In this document: piece after piece, positions 1-7,664 of the stretch
Layout of the letters: each line of letters begins with the position of its first letter
Position numbering within the stretch: position 1 is the first letter of the stretch
Assembly (NCBI RefSeq): GCF_900111885.1
Contig: NZ_FOKG01000002.1
Coordinates: forward strand, 147,825 to 211,824
Reading direction: 5' to 3'
DNA: 64,000 nt
Origin: Amycolatopsis marina
Lineage (GTDB): Bacteria; Actinomycetota; Actinomycetes; Mycobacteriales; Pseudonocardiaceae
Notes under the pieces: model-generated
Told to the model about the DNA's origin: nothing
The model's database searches: none
Seen by the model: only the letters and a program-made list of their open reading frames with translations
Translations under genes and position numbers: made by a program

Positions 1-285
1 TCGGCCAATCTGCTGGCCATCGCGGCGACAACGCTGGTCAACACGGAGTTCCACCGGAGGGTGACCTTCGCGGGTACCGCCGCCCCAGCCGGGCGGCGGT
101 ACCTGCAGGCCGCTCTCACCTTCGTGTTCTACGCGGGCTACGGCTCGCTGGTACTGCTCGTCCTGCGCTCCGTGGTCGCCGAGCCCACCGGCACGCTGGA
201 GACCTTGGTCCTCGTCGCCACCAGCATGCTCGGCGGGGCCTGCCGCTTCTTCCTGTTGCGGCTGTGGGTGTTCGCCCGCCACTGA
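1..285 (+). CDS. GtrA-like membrane protein, 5' truncated
   Basis: The reading frame is open from the first base and ends at 285, so the start lies outside the window; 94 codons are visible. The segment VNTEFHRRVTF matches the conserved N-x-x-x-N/E-F-x-R-x-x-TF stretch of GtrA/DPMS-type flippase proteins. It is followed by two hydrophobic segments, roughly AALTFVFYAGYGSLVLLVL and LVLVATSMLGGACRFFLLRL. Family members are small four-helix proteins thought to move lipid-linked sugars across the membrane or support cell-wall glycosylation. The substrate cannot be inferred here. The family assignment rests on the short motif and topology only. Confidence 0.6.
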   Translation, partial: SANLLAIAATTLVNTEFHRRVTFAGTAAPAGRRYLQAALTFVFYAGYGSLVLLVLRSVVAEPTGTLETLVLVATSMLGGACRFFLLRLWVFARH

Positions 286-355
286 CGACAGTCACCGAAA
301 CACCAACCGCTGCTTCGCCACGGCGGCCGTTACACTCGCCGCATCAGGAGGTGTT

Positions 356-697
356 GTGGCCGAGCACGAGGAGACCGAACCGGACTACCGGTTCACGCTC
401 GCCAACGAGCGCACCTTCCTCGCCTGGATCCGCACCTCCCTCGGACTGGTGGCAGGCGGGGTCGCCGTCCACCAACTGGTGCCAGGGCTTTCGGTGCCGG
501 GGGCGCGCACCGCTCTCGCCGCGATGTGCCTCGCGCTCGCGGCCGCACTGGCCATCTCCAGCTATCCCCGCTGGCACAGGGCGCAACAGGCCATGCGGCG
601 AGGCGAGCCGCTCCCCCGAAGCCGGATGCTGCTGGTCGTCACCATCGGCGTGCTGTTGATCACCGCGTTCGCCGCGGCACTGGTGGTCATCGGATGA
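356..697 (+). CDS. DUF202 (YidH-type) membrane protein
   Basis: This 113-residue protein has the DUF202 signature LANERTFLAWIRTSL near residues 15-29, followed by three hydrophobic segments at about 28-45, 50-67 and 88-110. GTG 356 is chosen because an AGGAGG-type ribosome-binding site sits at 347-352. Its TGA overlaps the ATG of the next gene (ATGA at 694-697), and that gene is a second, divergent copy of the same family, so the two are probably co-translated and may assemble together. DUF202 proteins are small inner-membrane proteins of unknown biochemical function. Confidence 0.8.
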   Translation: MAEHEETEPDYRFTLANERTFLAWIRTSLGLVAGGVAVHQLVPGLSVPGARTALAAMCLALAAALAISSYPRWHRAQQAMRRGEPLPRSRMLLVVTIGVLLITAFAAALVVIG

Positions 698-1011
698 CGT
701 TTGGCACCCAGGTCTCGCCCGACGGTCTGCAGCCCGCTCGGACAAGGCTCGCCTGGCAACGCACGGCACTCGCGGCCGCAGCCTGCTCCCTGTTGCTGTT
801 CCACGGCGCCGCCCACCGGGACTGGGACAGCACGACCGTGCCCGCCGTGCTCGCGGCGATCACCGCGGCCGTGCTCGCCGTCACAGGTCGCTATCGGGAC
901 CGGCAGCTGCGCACCGCGCCGCGGCCCGCCCCCGCCGGCGGACCGATGATCGCCGGAGTCGCGGTACTCGTCACCCTGACCTCCACCATCACGTTGGTCT
1001 CGTTGCTGTAG
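694..1011 (+). CDS. DUF202 membrane protein, second copy
   Basis: This 105-residue protein starts at ATG 694, inside the stop of the upstream DUF202 gene. The motif ARTRLAWQRTALAAAA is the degenerate DUF202 core and is followed by two further hydrophobic segments, ending in a hydrophobic C-terminus. Paired, translationally coupled DUF202 genes are common in actinobacteria, and together they may form one membrane complex. No function is known. A longer frame open upstream (from 526) overlaps the first gene entirely and is rejected as a start. Confidence 0.8.
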   Translation: MTFGTQVSPDGLQPARTRLAWQRTALAAAACSLLLFHGAAHRDWDSTTVPAVLAAITAAVLAVTGRYRDRQLRTAPRPAPAGGPMIAGVAVLVTLTSTITLVSLL

Positions 1012-1162
1012 CCCAACCGCACGTACAGGTGAGACCAAGCGCTAGGCCATGTCGCTGTGCCGCTCTCGTACGGAGTTCGCTATCTTTAGGCAAGATCTAA
1101 GCGGTTGAGCAACCAGCCGCAGCGCGCCAGGCACACCGGCACCGCCGAAGGAGCCTGGCGTT

Positions 1163-1245
1163 CGCGCGAAGCGAGAGGCTGCGTACTGGTCCGGCCGCCG
1201 GTTCCCGCGGTGGCTGCTGCCGCCGGGCTGCCTCTCGTTCGCGCG
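1163..1245. repeat. Long inverted repeat upstream of ANTAR gene
   Basis: The arms 1163-1179 and 1230-1245 (GCCTCTCGTTCGCGCG on the right) are complementary over 16 pairs with a single bulged base, enclosing a loop of 50 nt. It sits in a 330-bp gap between the DUF202 pair and the ANTAR gene, so it would be in the leader RNA if the promoter lies near 1060-1100. ANTAR domains bind RNA hairpins, but I do not see the canonical paired hexaloop motif here. Confidence 0.5.
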
Positions 1246-1276
1246 CTTTCGCGCCTGCCGACCGAGGGGAGTCCCC

Positions 1277-1327
1277 ATGCCCGACCACCTGCCGTACCCG
1301 TTTGCCGTACCCGGTCAGCCCGGCTGA
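1277..1327 (+). CDS. Possible 16-residue leader peptide
   Basis: ATG 1277 is preceded by a strong GAGGGGA ribosome-binding site (1264-1270) at 6-nt spacing and encodes MPDHLPYPFAVPGQPG before TGA 1325. The stop lies 17 nt before the GTG proposed for the ANTAR gene, which itself has only a weak ribosome-binding site. This suggests the peptide could couple translation into the ANTAR gene. Alternatively the ANTAR gene once began here and a frameshift separated the two. The evidence is ribosome-binding site plus position only. Confidence 0.3.
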   Translation: MPDHLPYPFAVPGQPG

Positions 1328-1344
1328 GCCCGGCGGTACGACAC

Positions 1345-1854
1345 GTGGGCAACACCACGACCGGTGACCAACACGGTCCCGTCGCCGAAGAACCGAGCGT
1401 GCGCGTCTCGGAGCTGCAGCAGGAACTCAGCGGCCTCAGACGGGCGCTACGCACCCGTGCCACGATCGAGCAGGCCATGGGCGTCCTGATCGTGGCGCAC
1501 CGCTGCTCGCCGCAGCAGGCCTTCCGCATCCTCGTCCGGCTGTCCCAACAGCACAACGTCAAGTTGTACAAGGTCGCGCAGATCCTGGTCCGTCTCGCGG
1601 CGCGGGTGGAACTCGAGCACCTGGAGCCCTTGCTGCGCCGCGCGGCGCAGAACAACGGGGCCGTTGGGCCTGCCGATGACGTTCCGCCTGAGCCGGACTC
1701 CGAACTCATCGAGTCCGCACGGAAACTCGTGGTGGCCGCGGAGGAGAACGGGGCGGCCAGGCGTGCGCTCGTCGCGCTCTATCAGGACCTGGTAGAGCGT
1801 GGCTGGGTGCCGCCGTACGAGGTACTCAGCCGACTACCCGGCCGTTCGGAGTAG
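1345..1854 (+). CDS. ANTAR domain RNA-binding antiterminator
   Basis: The 169-residue product (from GTG 1345) begins with a coiled-coil-like helix (VSELQQELSGLRRAL) leading into an ANTAR domain: IEQAMGVLIVAHRCSPQQAF, then RLSQQHNVKLYKVAQILV, about residues 40-90. The C-terminal half has no recognisable domain and is helix-rich. ANTAR proteins bind nascent-RNA hairpins and prevent termination. There is no attached GAF or receiver domain, so the input is unknown. The frame stays open back to 1105, but the upstream residues are low-complexity and unlike the family, so I prefer GTG 1345; the exact start is uncertain. Confidence 0.7.
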   Translation: MGNTTTGDQHGPVAEEPSVRVSELQQELSGLRRALRTRATIEQAMGVLIVAHRCSPQQAFRILVRLSQQHNVKLYKVAQILVRLAARVELEHLEPLLRRAAQNNGAVGPADDVPPEPDSELIESARKLVVAAEENGAARRALVALYQDLVERGWVPPYEVLSRLPGRSE

Positions 1855-1896
1855 TCGGGCAAGCTCGTCCAGGAGCGGCGGGACGTGGTCCACAGC

Positions 1897-2190
1897 TCAG
1901 GCCGCGGGTAGCTGCCGCCGCCTGCGGATCGCGTCCCGTCGCTCCTGCTCGTCCAGTCCGCCCCAGACCCCGAACGGTTCCTGCGCGGTCAGCGCATGAT
2001 GGCGGCACTCCACGATCACCCGGCAACTCCGGCACACCTGCTTGGCGCGCGCCACCCGGTCCGAGCGCGCGAAACCGCGCTCCCCGTCGGGATGAAAGAA
2101 CACCGAGCTGTCGAGATTGCGGCAGTTGCCGAGACGTTGCCATTCCCACGTTTCCGCCACGGGAACCGGCAGTCTGGACGTTTCGGTCAT
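1897..2190 (-). CDS. WhiB-family iron-sulfur regulator (WhiB3/WhiD-like)
   Basis: This 97-residue protein has the four iron-sulfur ligands Cys23, Cys53, Cys56 and Cys62 and the GVWGG turn at 74-78. The stretch SSVFFHPDGERG after the first Cys and CRHHALTAQEP before the turn are typical of the WhiB3/WhiD subgroup, which senses redox or nitric oxide and partners the primary sigma factor. ATG 2190 is chosen because GGAGG lies 8 nt upstream. The C-terminus is short and arginine-rich (RRRRQ), consistent with DNA contact. A 12-bp palindrome CGGACCGGTCCG (2235-2246) lies in its upstream region. Confidence 0.88.
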   Translation of the reverse strand: MTETSRLPVPVAETWEWQRLGNCRNLDSSVFFHPDGERGFARSDRVARAKQVCRSCRVIVECRHHALTAQEPFGVWGGLDEQERRDAIRRRRQLPAA

Positions 2191-2319
2191 CCTGGTCACC
2201 TCCGCAACTCTGGGCTCGTTCGCGGTAGGTACCCCGGACCGGTCCGATCCACACCTGCCACCGATAACGGTTCGGCGGCCAAGGCGGCGGTGAACAACCG
2301 GACTCATGAATAAGACAGG

Positions 2320-3669
2320 TCACCGACGCTTGCCGGCTCGCGCGAACTGCTTGTGTGGTTCGTGCAGTTCCCCTGTGGCGACGATCTGCCTGCCGAACGG
2401 CAGGGACAGCAGCCAGTCGGCGGCAATCCGCGCCTTGCGATGTGCGGTCGGCATCGTGGCGAGATGGTAGAGGCGGTGCAGCGCCCAGGCTGGGGCACCG
2501 CGCAACTTGACGCCGTAGATCTCGGCCACTCCCCGGTACAACCCGAGACTGGCGACGGAACCCGCGTAGCTGTGGCGGTAGTTCCCCTGGTCCCCGCCGC
2601 GCAGTTCGGCGAGGATGTTCTTGACCAGCTGTTTGGCCTGTCGCGTCGCGTGCTGTGCCGAGGGTGCGCAGACTGCGTCCGGCGACTCGCTGGTCAGATC
2701 GGGCACGGCCGCACAGTCGCCCGCCGCGAACACCCCCGGGACGCCTTCGACGCGCAACGCCGCGGTGCATCGCACCCTGCCTCGCTCGTCCAGTGGCAGG
2801 TCTGTGTCGGCGAGCATCGGATTGGGTTTCACCCCGGCCGTCCACACGATCGTGCCCGCGTCGAACTCGACCCCGTTACCCAGCACGACGTGTGAGTCCT
2901 CACAGGACTTCAGCGTGGTGCCGAGGTAGTTCTCGAAGCCGCGCTCGGCCAGCCGGTCGAGTGTGTAGTGCGCCAGCGGCAGGCTGACCTCGGGCATGAT
3001 CCGGTCCGCCGCCTCCACCAACACCCAGCGCATGTCGTCGGGGCTCACGCCGACGTAGTTCCGAGCCGCCTGGCGGGCGAGGTCCTCCAGCTCGGCCATG
3101 GCCTCCACCCCGGCGTACCCGCCGCCGACGAACACGAACGTCAGCAGGGTCCGCCGCAGATCGGGGTCCAGCGTGCTGGCCGCGGCATCGAGCCGGGACA
3201 GCACATGATTGCGCAGGTAGATGGCTTCCTCGAGGGTCTTGAAGCCCACCGCGTGCTCGGTGAGACCCGGAATCGGCAGCGTCTTCGACACCGATCCCGG
3301 AGCGACCACGAGGATGTCGTAGCTCAACTGCTCGATGTGCCCGTCGGCGACGCGCAGGGTGACCGCGCGGCGCGCGCTCTCGACGCCCGTCACCTCACCG
3401 GACATCACCTGACACCCGTTCAGCACTTCGCGCAGTGGGACGACGACGTGCCGCGGTTCGACGGAACCGGCCGCTGCCTCCGCGAGGAATGGCTGATAGG
3501 TCATGTAGGACCGCGGGTCGATGACGATGAGCTTGGCCTCGTCAGGGCTCAGTGCGGCACGCAGCCTGCGAGCCGCTGTCATGCCCACGTATCCCCCGCC
3601 GATCACGACGATGCGGGTCGGTTCCGCCGTGTTCGGTGCGTTGGTGGCCTGCGCCTGGCTTGAAGTCAC
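2320..3669 (-). CDS. Type II NADH dehydrogenase-like FAD oxidoreductase
   Basis: The 449-residue protein opens with an FAD-binding Rossmann motif, VVIGGGYVGMTAARRL (residues 21-36), and has a second dinucleotide fold FVFVGGGYAGVEA near 180-190 for NAD(P)H. The C-terminal FAD contact is GVFAAGDCAAVPD. The layout fits non-proton-pumping NDH-2 enzymes, which pass electrons from NADH to quinone at the membrane surface. The C-terminal region (LHRLYHLATMPTAHRKARI) resembles the amphipathic membrane anchor of actinobacterial NDH-2. It is immediately followed upstream by a tiny acidic gene on the same strand. Confidence 0.88.
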   Translation of the reverse strand: MTSSQAQATNAPNTAEPTRIVVIGGGYVGMTAARRLRAALSPDEAKLIVIDPRSYMTYQPFLAEAAAGSVEPRHVVVPLREVLNGCQVMSGEVTGVESARRAVTLRVADGHIEQLSYDILVVAPGSVSKTLPIPGLTEHAVGFKTLEEAIYLRNHVLSRLDAAASTLDPDLRRTLLTFVFVGGGYAGVEAMAELEDLARQAARNYVGVSPDDMRWVLVEAADRIMPEVSLPLAHYTLDRLAERGFENYLGTTLKSCEDSHVVLGNGVEFDAGTIVWTAGVKPNPMLADTDLPLDERGRVRCTAALRVEGVPGVFAAGDCAAVPDLTSESPDAVCAPSAQHATRQAKQLVKNILAELRGGDQGNYRHSYAGSVASLGLYRGVAEIYGVKLRGAPAWALHRLYHLATMPTAHRKARIAADWLLSLPFGRQIVATGELHEPHKQFARAGKRR

Positions 3670-3675
3670 CGCCGG

Positions 3676-3852
3676 TCACTCCTCCCGGTACTCGTCCTCG
3701 TCGTGCACAACCGCGGGCACCTGCTCGGCGACATCGCCCGGGTCAGCCTCCAAGGGCACCTCGGCACCGGGGTGGCCGTCCTCGTCGTCGACCACCGGAT
3801 GGCGCTGCTCCTGGACGTCCAACTCTGGATGAAGGTCGTGTACGGGATCCAT
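3676..3852 (-). CDS. Small acidic conserved protein, unknown function
   Basis: A 58-residue, highly acidic product (MDPVHDLHPELDV... ending DEDEYREE) containing VPLEADPGDVAEQ, a pattern I recognise from small actinobacterial hypothetical proteins but without a known role. ATG 3852 is chosen. An alternative TTG at 3885 would overlap the stop of the upstream hydrolase (TTGA) and add 11 residues. It ends 6 bp before the NDH-2 gene on the same strand, so the hydrolase, this gene and the dehydrogenase probably share a transcript. No membrane segment or catalytic motif is visible. Confidence 0.65.
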   Translation of the reverse strand: MDPVHDLHPELDVQEQRHPVVDDEDGHPGAEVPLEADPGDVAEQVPAVVHDEDEYREE

Positions 3853-3881
3853 GCCTGAGTTGTACCCACCAGTCCCGGCAC

Positions 3882-4640
3882 TCAATCCCGCTGCCGCGCC
3901 AGCCAGCCGAGAACCTCCGTGGACACGCGCTCCGGCGCCTCCAGCGGGGTGAGGTGCCCGGCCCCACCCACCATCGCGAACTCGGCCGAGGGCATCGACT
4001 CCGCCAACGCCCGCGCGGCCTCGGGCGGGGTGAGGGTGTCCTGCTCCCCCACGATGATCAGCGTGGGCACGTCGGTACCGCGCAGCAGTTCGGTGGAGTC
4101 CGGGCGTGCGGCCATCGCGCGCTGGGCCCAGGCGATCCCCTCCGGCCGCTGCGACTCCACCAGGTCCCGGACCGTCTCCACCACGTCGGGGCGTCCCTCG
4201 CGGGTCTGCTCGCCGAGCAGTTTCGGCATCATCGACTCGGCGAGCCAGCCCGTGCTCGCCTCCGCTTCAGCTCGCTGCGCCACGGTGAGCCGGGTGTTCC
4301 GGGCGTCCTCGGTGTCGGCGGTGGCCTTCGTGTCGATGAGGACCAGTCCCCCAACGCGTTCGGGCGCCGCGCGGAGCACGGCCATGGTCACGTAGCCGCC
4401 CATGGAGCAGCCCCCCAGCACCACGCGGTCGAGTTCGAGCCGGTCCAGCATGGCCAGCACGTCCCTGGCCGCGACGTCCAGACTCGGTTCGTGCTCGGAC
4501 TCCGGCAGCGGAGTGCGCCCGAGGCCACGCTGATCGGGAGTGATCAACCGGCGGCGGGCGGCAAGCGGCTCACGGACCGGATTCCACATCCGGGCGTCGA
4601 CGGGGAACGCGTGCAGGAGTACCAGTGGGAGCTCAGCCAT
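3882..4640 (-). CDS. Alpha/beta hydrolase
   Basis: This 252-residue protein has the alpha/beta hydrolase fold. The nucleophile elbow is GCSMGG with Ser79, the oxyanion-region motif is HAFP at 10-13, the acid is probably the Asp in VGEQDTLTPPE, and the His is in GAGHLTPLE near the C-terminus. This is the layout of the small soluble esterase/haloperoxidase-like group. ATG 4640 is chosen; ATG 4649 would add three residues, and a longer open frame upstream overlaps the divergent acetyltransferase and is rejected. The substrate is unknown. Confidence 0.83.
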   Translation of the reverse strand: MAELPLVLLHAFPVDARMWNPVREPLAARRRLITPDQRGLGRTPLPESEHEPSLDVAARDVLAMLDRLELDRVVLGGCSMGGYVTMAVLRAAPERVGGLVLIDTKATADTEDARNTRLTVAQRAEAEASTGWLAESMMPKLLGEQTREGRPDVVETVRDLVESQRPEGIAWAQRAMAARPDSTELLRGTDVPTLIIVGEQDTLTPPEAARALAESMPSAEFAMVGGAGHLTPLEAPERVSTEVLGWLARQRD

Positions 4641-4679
4641 GTCCCGCATTCTGTCGGACGAGGGCGCTAGTTTCAGAGA

Positions 4680-5192
4680 ATGCCTCCAGACCTGCGGCGG
4701 GAGATCCGCACCGAGCGGTTGCTCCTGCGTCCGATGACCGAGGCTGACACACTCGCGCTCGTCCGCATCCATGCCGACCCGGAGACGAACCGGCACAACC
4801 CGCGCGCGCCGAGTGAGGAGCGCTCCCGTGAGCTGGTCGCCGACTTTCTCCGGCACTGGGAGATCCACGGTTTCGGATACTGGACAGTGGCGGAAGCGGC
4901 GACCGGCACCGTGATCGGCGCGGGTGGTGTGCAGACCAACGACCACGAAGGGGAGGCGGTGCTGAACCTGTACTACCGGTTCGCGCCGCGGTACTGGGGA
5001 CAGGGATTCGCACCCGAGATGGCCGCCGCCGCCGTTGGCTGGGCGGAACGGGAGGTTCCGGACCGACCCGTGGTGGTCGTGACGAACGTGGACAACGCGC
5101 AGGCTCGGCGGGTGGCGGAGAAACTCGGCTTCCTCGAGCGCAAGCGAGGTCCTTACGAAGGCGCCGACGCGGTGTACTACCGCCGCCGGTGA
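4680..5192 (+). CDS. GNAT acetyltransferase, RimJ/RimL type
   Basis: The 170-residue product begins REIRTERLLLRPMTEADT, the typical RimJ/RimL-type GNAT start, and contains the acetyl-CoA loop region RYWGQGFAPEMAAAAVGWA (about 105-123) and the late NAQARRVAEKLGF helix. It transfers an acetyl group from acetyl-CoA to an amine, often a protein N-terminus, but the acceptor cannot be predicted. It is divergent from the hydrolase with 39 bp between starts. Its last 16 bp overlap the end of the convergent small gene at 5177. Confidence 0.85.
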   Translation: MPPDLRREIRTERLLLRPMTEADTLALVRIHADPETNRHNPRAPSEERSRELVADFLRHWEIHGFGYWTVAEAATGTVIGAGGVQTNDHEGEAVLNLYYRFAPRYWGQGFAPEMAAAAVGWAEREVPDRPVVVVTNVDNAQARRVAEKLGFLERKRGPYEGADAVYYRRR

Positions 5193-5482
5193 TTGGTGGG
5201 GCCGCGTCGGTCCCGTGCCTGCCAGCATCCCCGGTGCCAGTGCCTGCGGTCCGAGACCGAACCGGTCTCGTCGGCGGGCCAGACCACCACATGCGGAGTG
5301 CCGGGCCGGATCTCGTGATCGCAGCCGGGGCAGCGGTAGAACTTGGTCGCCTGCGCGCCGGGAACGCTGCGGACCAGCCAGTCTCCGTCCGGGCCAGCCT
5401 CCGACCGCGCCCAGCCCGTGGCAGCGCCCACGGGTGGTGGGGCGGCGGGCCTGCCGCGGTGCGGATGGTTACGTCGGGGCAC
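5177..5482 (-). CDS. Small CxxC/HxxxC protein, conserved in actinobacteria
   Basis: The 101-residue product begins PRRNHPHRGR and ends in a compact module: FYRCPGCDHEIRPGTPHVV, then HWHRGCWQARDRR. CPGC, HWH and C together look like a zinc-binding site. Similar proteins are found next to housekeeping genes in streptomycetes, sometimes labelled ATP/GTP-binding protein without support. GTG 5482 is preferred because homologues I recall begin at PRRN. GTG 5521 is possible but falls in the arm of a large palindrome. The stop overlaps the acetyltransferase stop on the other strand. Confidence 0.65.
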   Translation of the reverse strand: MPRRNHPHRGRPAAPPPVGAATGWARSEAGPDGDWLVRSVPGAQATKFYRCPGCDHEIRPGTPHVVVWPADETGSVSDRRHWHRGCWQARDRRGPTNHRRR

Positions 5483-5520
5483 ACGACCACGGTAGAAGAG
5501 CGTCGGCCGCCCTCGGTACA

Positions 5521-5570
5521 CCGGCCCGCGGATGTCCCCAATGCCACATTGGGGAACTCCAGCGGGCCGG
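5521..5570. repeat. Two-tier palindrome (TCCCCAATG family), probable terminator
   Basis: The inner arms TCCCCAATG (5535-5543) and CATTGGGGA (5547-5555) surround CCA. The outer arms CCGGCCCGC (5521-5529) and GCGGGCCGG (5562-5570) are also perfect. The inner part is the same sequence family as the longer palindrome at 18844-18894, so it is a dispersed repeat. It lies just downstream of the GrpB-like gene on the minus strand and could terminate that transcript. Confidence 0.75.
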
Positions 5571-5584
5571 GCGCTCGGCGCCGG

Positions 5585-6133
5585 TCATACCCGCCAGCCG
5601 GTACGGCGCGCCCAGGCCTCGGCCCGCTGGGTGATCTCGGCGATGAGCGGTCCTTTGGCGGACGCGTAGGCGTTCATGTCGGTCCAGTCCCTGCGCGCGA
5701 GCTCCCACTTGAGTCGCTCGTACTCGGTCCGGTCGTGCTCGTCCCGGCGCAGCCAGTCCCGGAACAGCAGATGTCTGCGCTCCCAGTCGCTGCCGGACGA
5801 GCAGACATGTACGTGCACGTCTCGTTCCGGAGTGCGGACCAGTCGGTGGCCGGGCTCACGGACGCGAAGGCGGTACCCGGCTGCGATGAGCGGACTGAGG
5901 TAGGCCGCCTCGTCACGCACGTCGGGCACGCTGACGTCGATGTCGATGATCGGTTTGGCGGCGAGCCCCGGCACGGAGGTCGATCCGACATGATCGACCC
6001 GTGACGCCAGCTCGCCGAGAGCCGCCACGATCCGCCGCCGTTCCAACTCGAACCGCTCCGGCCAGCTCGGGTCGTGCTCCACGATGCGGATCTCGCGCTT
6101 CTCCAACCCACCGATCAGTTCGATGTCATCCAC
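5585..6133 (-). CDS. GrpB family protein (nucleotidyltransferase-like)
   Basis: The product from GTG 6133 (182 residues) contains IRIVEHDPSWPERFELER at the start and VDHVGSTSVPGLAAKPIIDIDVSV near residues 45-68. That is the GrpB signature, in which GS and D-x-D belong to a minimal nucleotidyltransferase fold. Such domains occur alone or fused to dephospho-CoA kinase. The molecular role of the stand-alone form is not established. GTG 6136 is an equivalent start, and the frame extends further upstream without a ribosome-binding site. The phosphodiesterase-like gene precedes it by about 46 bp on the same strand. Confidence 0.8.
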   Translation of the reverse strand: MDDIELIGGLEKREIRIVEHDPSWPERFELERRRIVAALGELASRVDHVGSTSVPGLAAKPIIDIDVSVPDVRDEAAYLSPLIAAGYRLRVREPGHRLVRTPERDVHVHVCSSGSDWERRHLLFRDWLRRDEHDRTEYERLKWELARRDWTDMNAYASAKGPLIAEITQRAEAWARRTGWRV

Positions 6134-6179
6134 CACGACGCCAAGTGTCCCGGCATCGCTTCCCCGGTCACGGTGGAGC

Positions 6180-7316
6180 TCAGCCGAGCGCCAGTGCCAG
6201 TGGGACCAGCTGTTCCGCACTGGTGAGCGAGCCGTGCTGTCCGATCAGTGAGGACTCCACCGGCTCCTCGGCACCGCGCAGCACGCCGGAGCGTCCACGG
6301 GCGGCTGCCACGACGTCGCCGATCCGTGCCCGCACGTGGTCTGCCACCACCGGCCCGAACCAGCCGGCCTCGATCGCCTGCTCGCGGCTCGCCACCCAGG
6401 CCCGGCCGCCCAGCACGGCGCGCCACGCCTCGAGGACGTCGGGTTCCGCACCGGTCTCCGCGTAGACGTGCCGCGCCCTGACCTCGCCGCCGAGCGCTCG
6501 CACCCCCGCCAACAATTCAGGAGTGTCGTCCACGTCCACCGTGGTGTCGTCGAGCGCGACCATGCCGTGGTCGGCCACCACGGCGAGCAGCGCGCCAGGA
6601 GGAAGGTTGTCCACAAGGGACTCCACCAGCCGGTCCACCTGTCGCAGCTGCATCCGCCATGCCTGCGACCCGGGCCCGTGCAGGTGGCCGAGCATGTCCA
6701 GTTCACTGTGATACGCGTAGCAGAAGCCGTTCGGCGACCCGAGCGACGCGAGCGCCCCTGCCGCCAGGTCCCCGAGGGCGTGCACGCCGTGGTAGCGCCC
6801 GCCGCGGAACACCGCCTTCGTCAGCGGCGTCCCGGCGAACCGCGCCGCTGACACCACCCGCACGTCGAGCCCGGCCGCGGCCGCCCTGGCGAAGGTCGTA
6901 GCGACCGGCTGGACCTCCTCCGGCGGGGCAGCACCCCGCAGATCCTCCCCTCCGGGATGTGCGCACCAACTCAGTGCGTTGAGCACGCCCGCGCCGGGCA
7001 CCTCGAAGGAATACCCGACCATCCCGTGCTCCCCGGATGGCAGACCCGTGCCGATCGCGGCTAGGCCCGCTGCCGTGGTCGCCGGATAGCCCACCCGCAA
7101 CGGCCGTGCTCGCAGGCTGGTCAGCACGGGTGCGTCGGCCGCGTGTTCGTCCAGCAACTCCCACCCGAGGCCGTCGATCAGCAGCACACAGGCGCTGCCT
7201 GCTTCCGGCAGGTCGAGCGTGCCGGCGAACCCCTCGACGCCGAGCATCGCGAGCAGGGATGGCACCAGCTGGGCCAGGTGCGGTGTGCTGTCGTCCGGTG
7301 TCGGCAGGTCGTCCAC
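6180..7316 (-). CDS. Alkaline-phosphatase-superfamily phosphodiesterase
   Basis: This 378-residue protein belongs to the nucleotide pyrophosphatase/phosphodiesterase branch. It has an early metal-binding aspartate in VLLIDGLGWELLD, the nucleophile region GYPATTAAGLAAIGTGLPSG with Thr as likely nucleophile, HSELDMLGHLHGPGS with Asp and His ligands, and VVADHGM with Asp-His. No signal peptide is seen, so it acts in the cytosol. GTG 7316 has a GGAAAG ribosome-binding site about 9 nt upstream. The longer frame to 7370 would overlap the divergent FmdB-like gene. The substrate is unknown. Confidence 0.82.
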   Translation of the reverse strand: MDDLPTPDDSTPHLAQLVPSLLAMLGVEGFAGTLDLPEAGSACVLLIDGLGWELLDEHAADAPVLTSLRARPLRVGYPATTAAGLAAIGTGLPSGEHGMVGYSFEVPGAGVLNALSWCAHPGGEDLRGAAPPEEVQPVATTFARAAAAGLDVRVVSAARFAGTPLTKAVFRGGRYHGVHALGDLAAGALASLGSPNGFCYAYHSELDMLGHLHGPGSQAWRMQLRQVDRLVESLVDNLPPGALLAVVADHGMVALDDTTVDVDDTPELLAGVRALGGEVRARHVYAETGAEPDVLEAWRAVLGGRAWVASREQAIEAGWFGPVVADHVRARIGDVVAAARGRSGVLRGAEEPVESSLIGQHGSLTSAEQLVPLALALG

Positions 7317-7349
7317 GCCGAACAGCTTTCCACCACGGGCAGTACCAGT

Positions 7350-7355
7350 GATAAT
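7350..7355 (+). promoter_or_regulatory. -10 element for a leaderless FmdB-like mRNA
   Basis: GATAAT at 7350-7355 is followed by exactly 7 nt before ATG 7363, so transcription would start at or next to the A of the start codon. No ribosome-binding site is present. This is the usual arrangement of leaderless actinobacterial transcripts. Confidence 0.5.
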
Positions 7356-7362
7356 CGGTCTC

Positions 7363-7578
7363 ATGCCCACCTACGCATACCGCTGCCGCGAGTGCACCGG
7401 CACCTTCGAGCTGAACCGGCCGATGAGCGAGTCCAGTGCCCCCGCCAGTTGCCCAGACGGGCACGTGGACACGGTGAAACTGCTGACCACCGTCGCACTG
7501 ACGGGAGCGGCCAGCGGCAGCACGGCGCCGGCACCCGCTGCGGGCGGCGGCTGCTGCGGGGGCGGCTGCTGCGGCTGA
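7363..7578 (+). CDS. FmdB-type zinc ribbon protein
   Basis: The 71-residue protein starts MPTYAYRCRECTGTFELNRPMSE, the FmdB/CxxC zinc-ribbon signature with the first pair at CREC. The usual second CxxC is replaced by a single Cys in APASCPDGHV. The C-terminus is a glycine- and cysteine-rich tail (GGGCCGGGCCG) that could bind metal. FmdB-type proteins are small putative regulators of unresolved function. It is divergent from the phosphodiesterase-like gene and probably leaderless (see the -10 element just upstream). Confidence 0.8.
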   Translation: MPTYAYRCRECTGTFELNRPMSESSAPASCPDGHVDTVKLLTTVALTGAASGSTAPAPAAGGGCCGGGCCG

Positions 7579-7664
7579 CCCGTCCGCTCAGCTGTGTCTT
7601 CTTCATAGGTCGGGTCACTCACGGCCGATGTGCGGTCATGCCCGGCCCTCCGGGGCGGCCCCGT

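Noticed and set aside
1042..1278. A 78-codon minus-strand frame upstream of the ANTAR gene
   Set aside because: No ribosome-binding site, basic low-complexity product, overlaps the structured leader.
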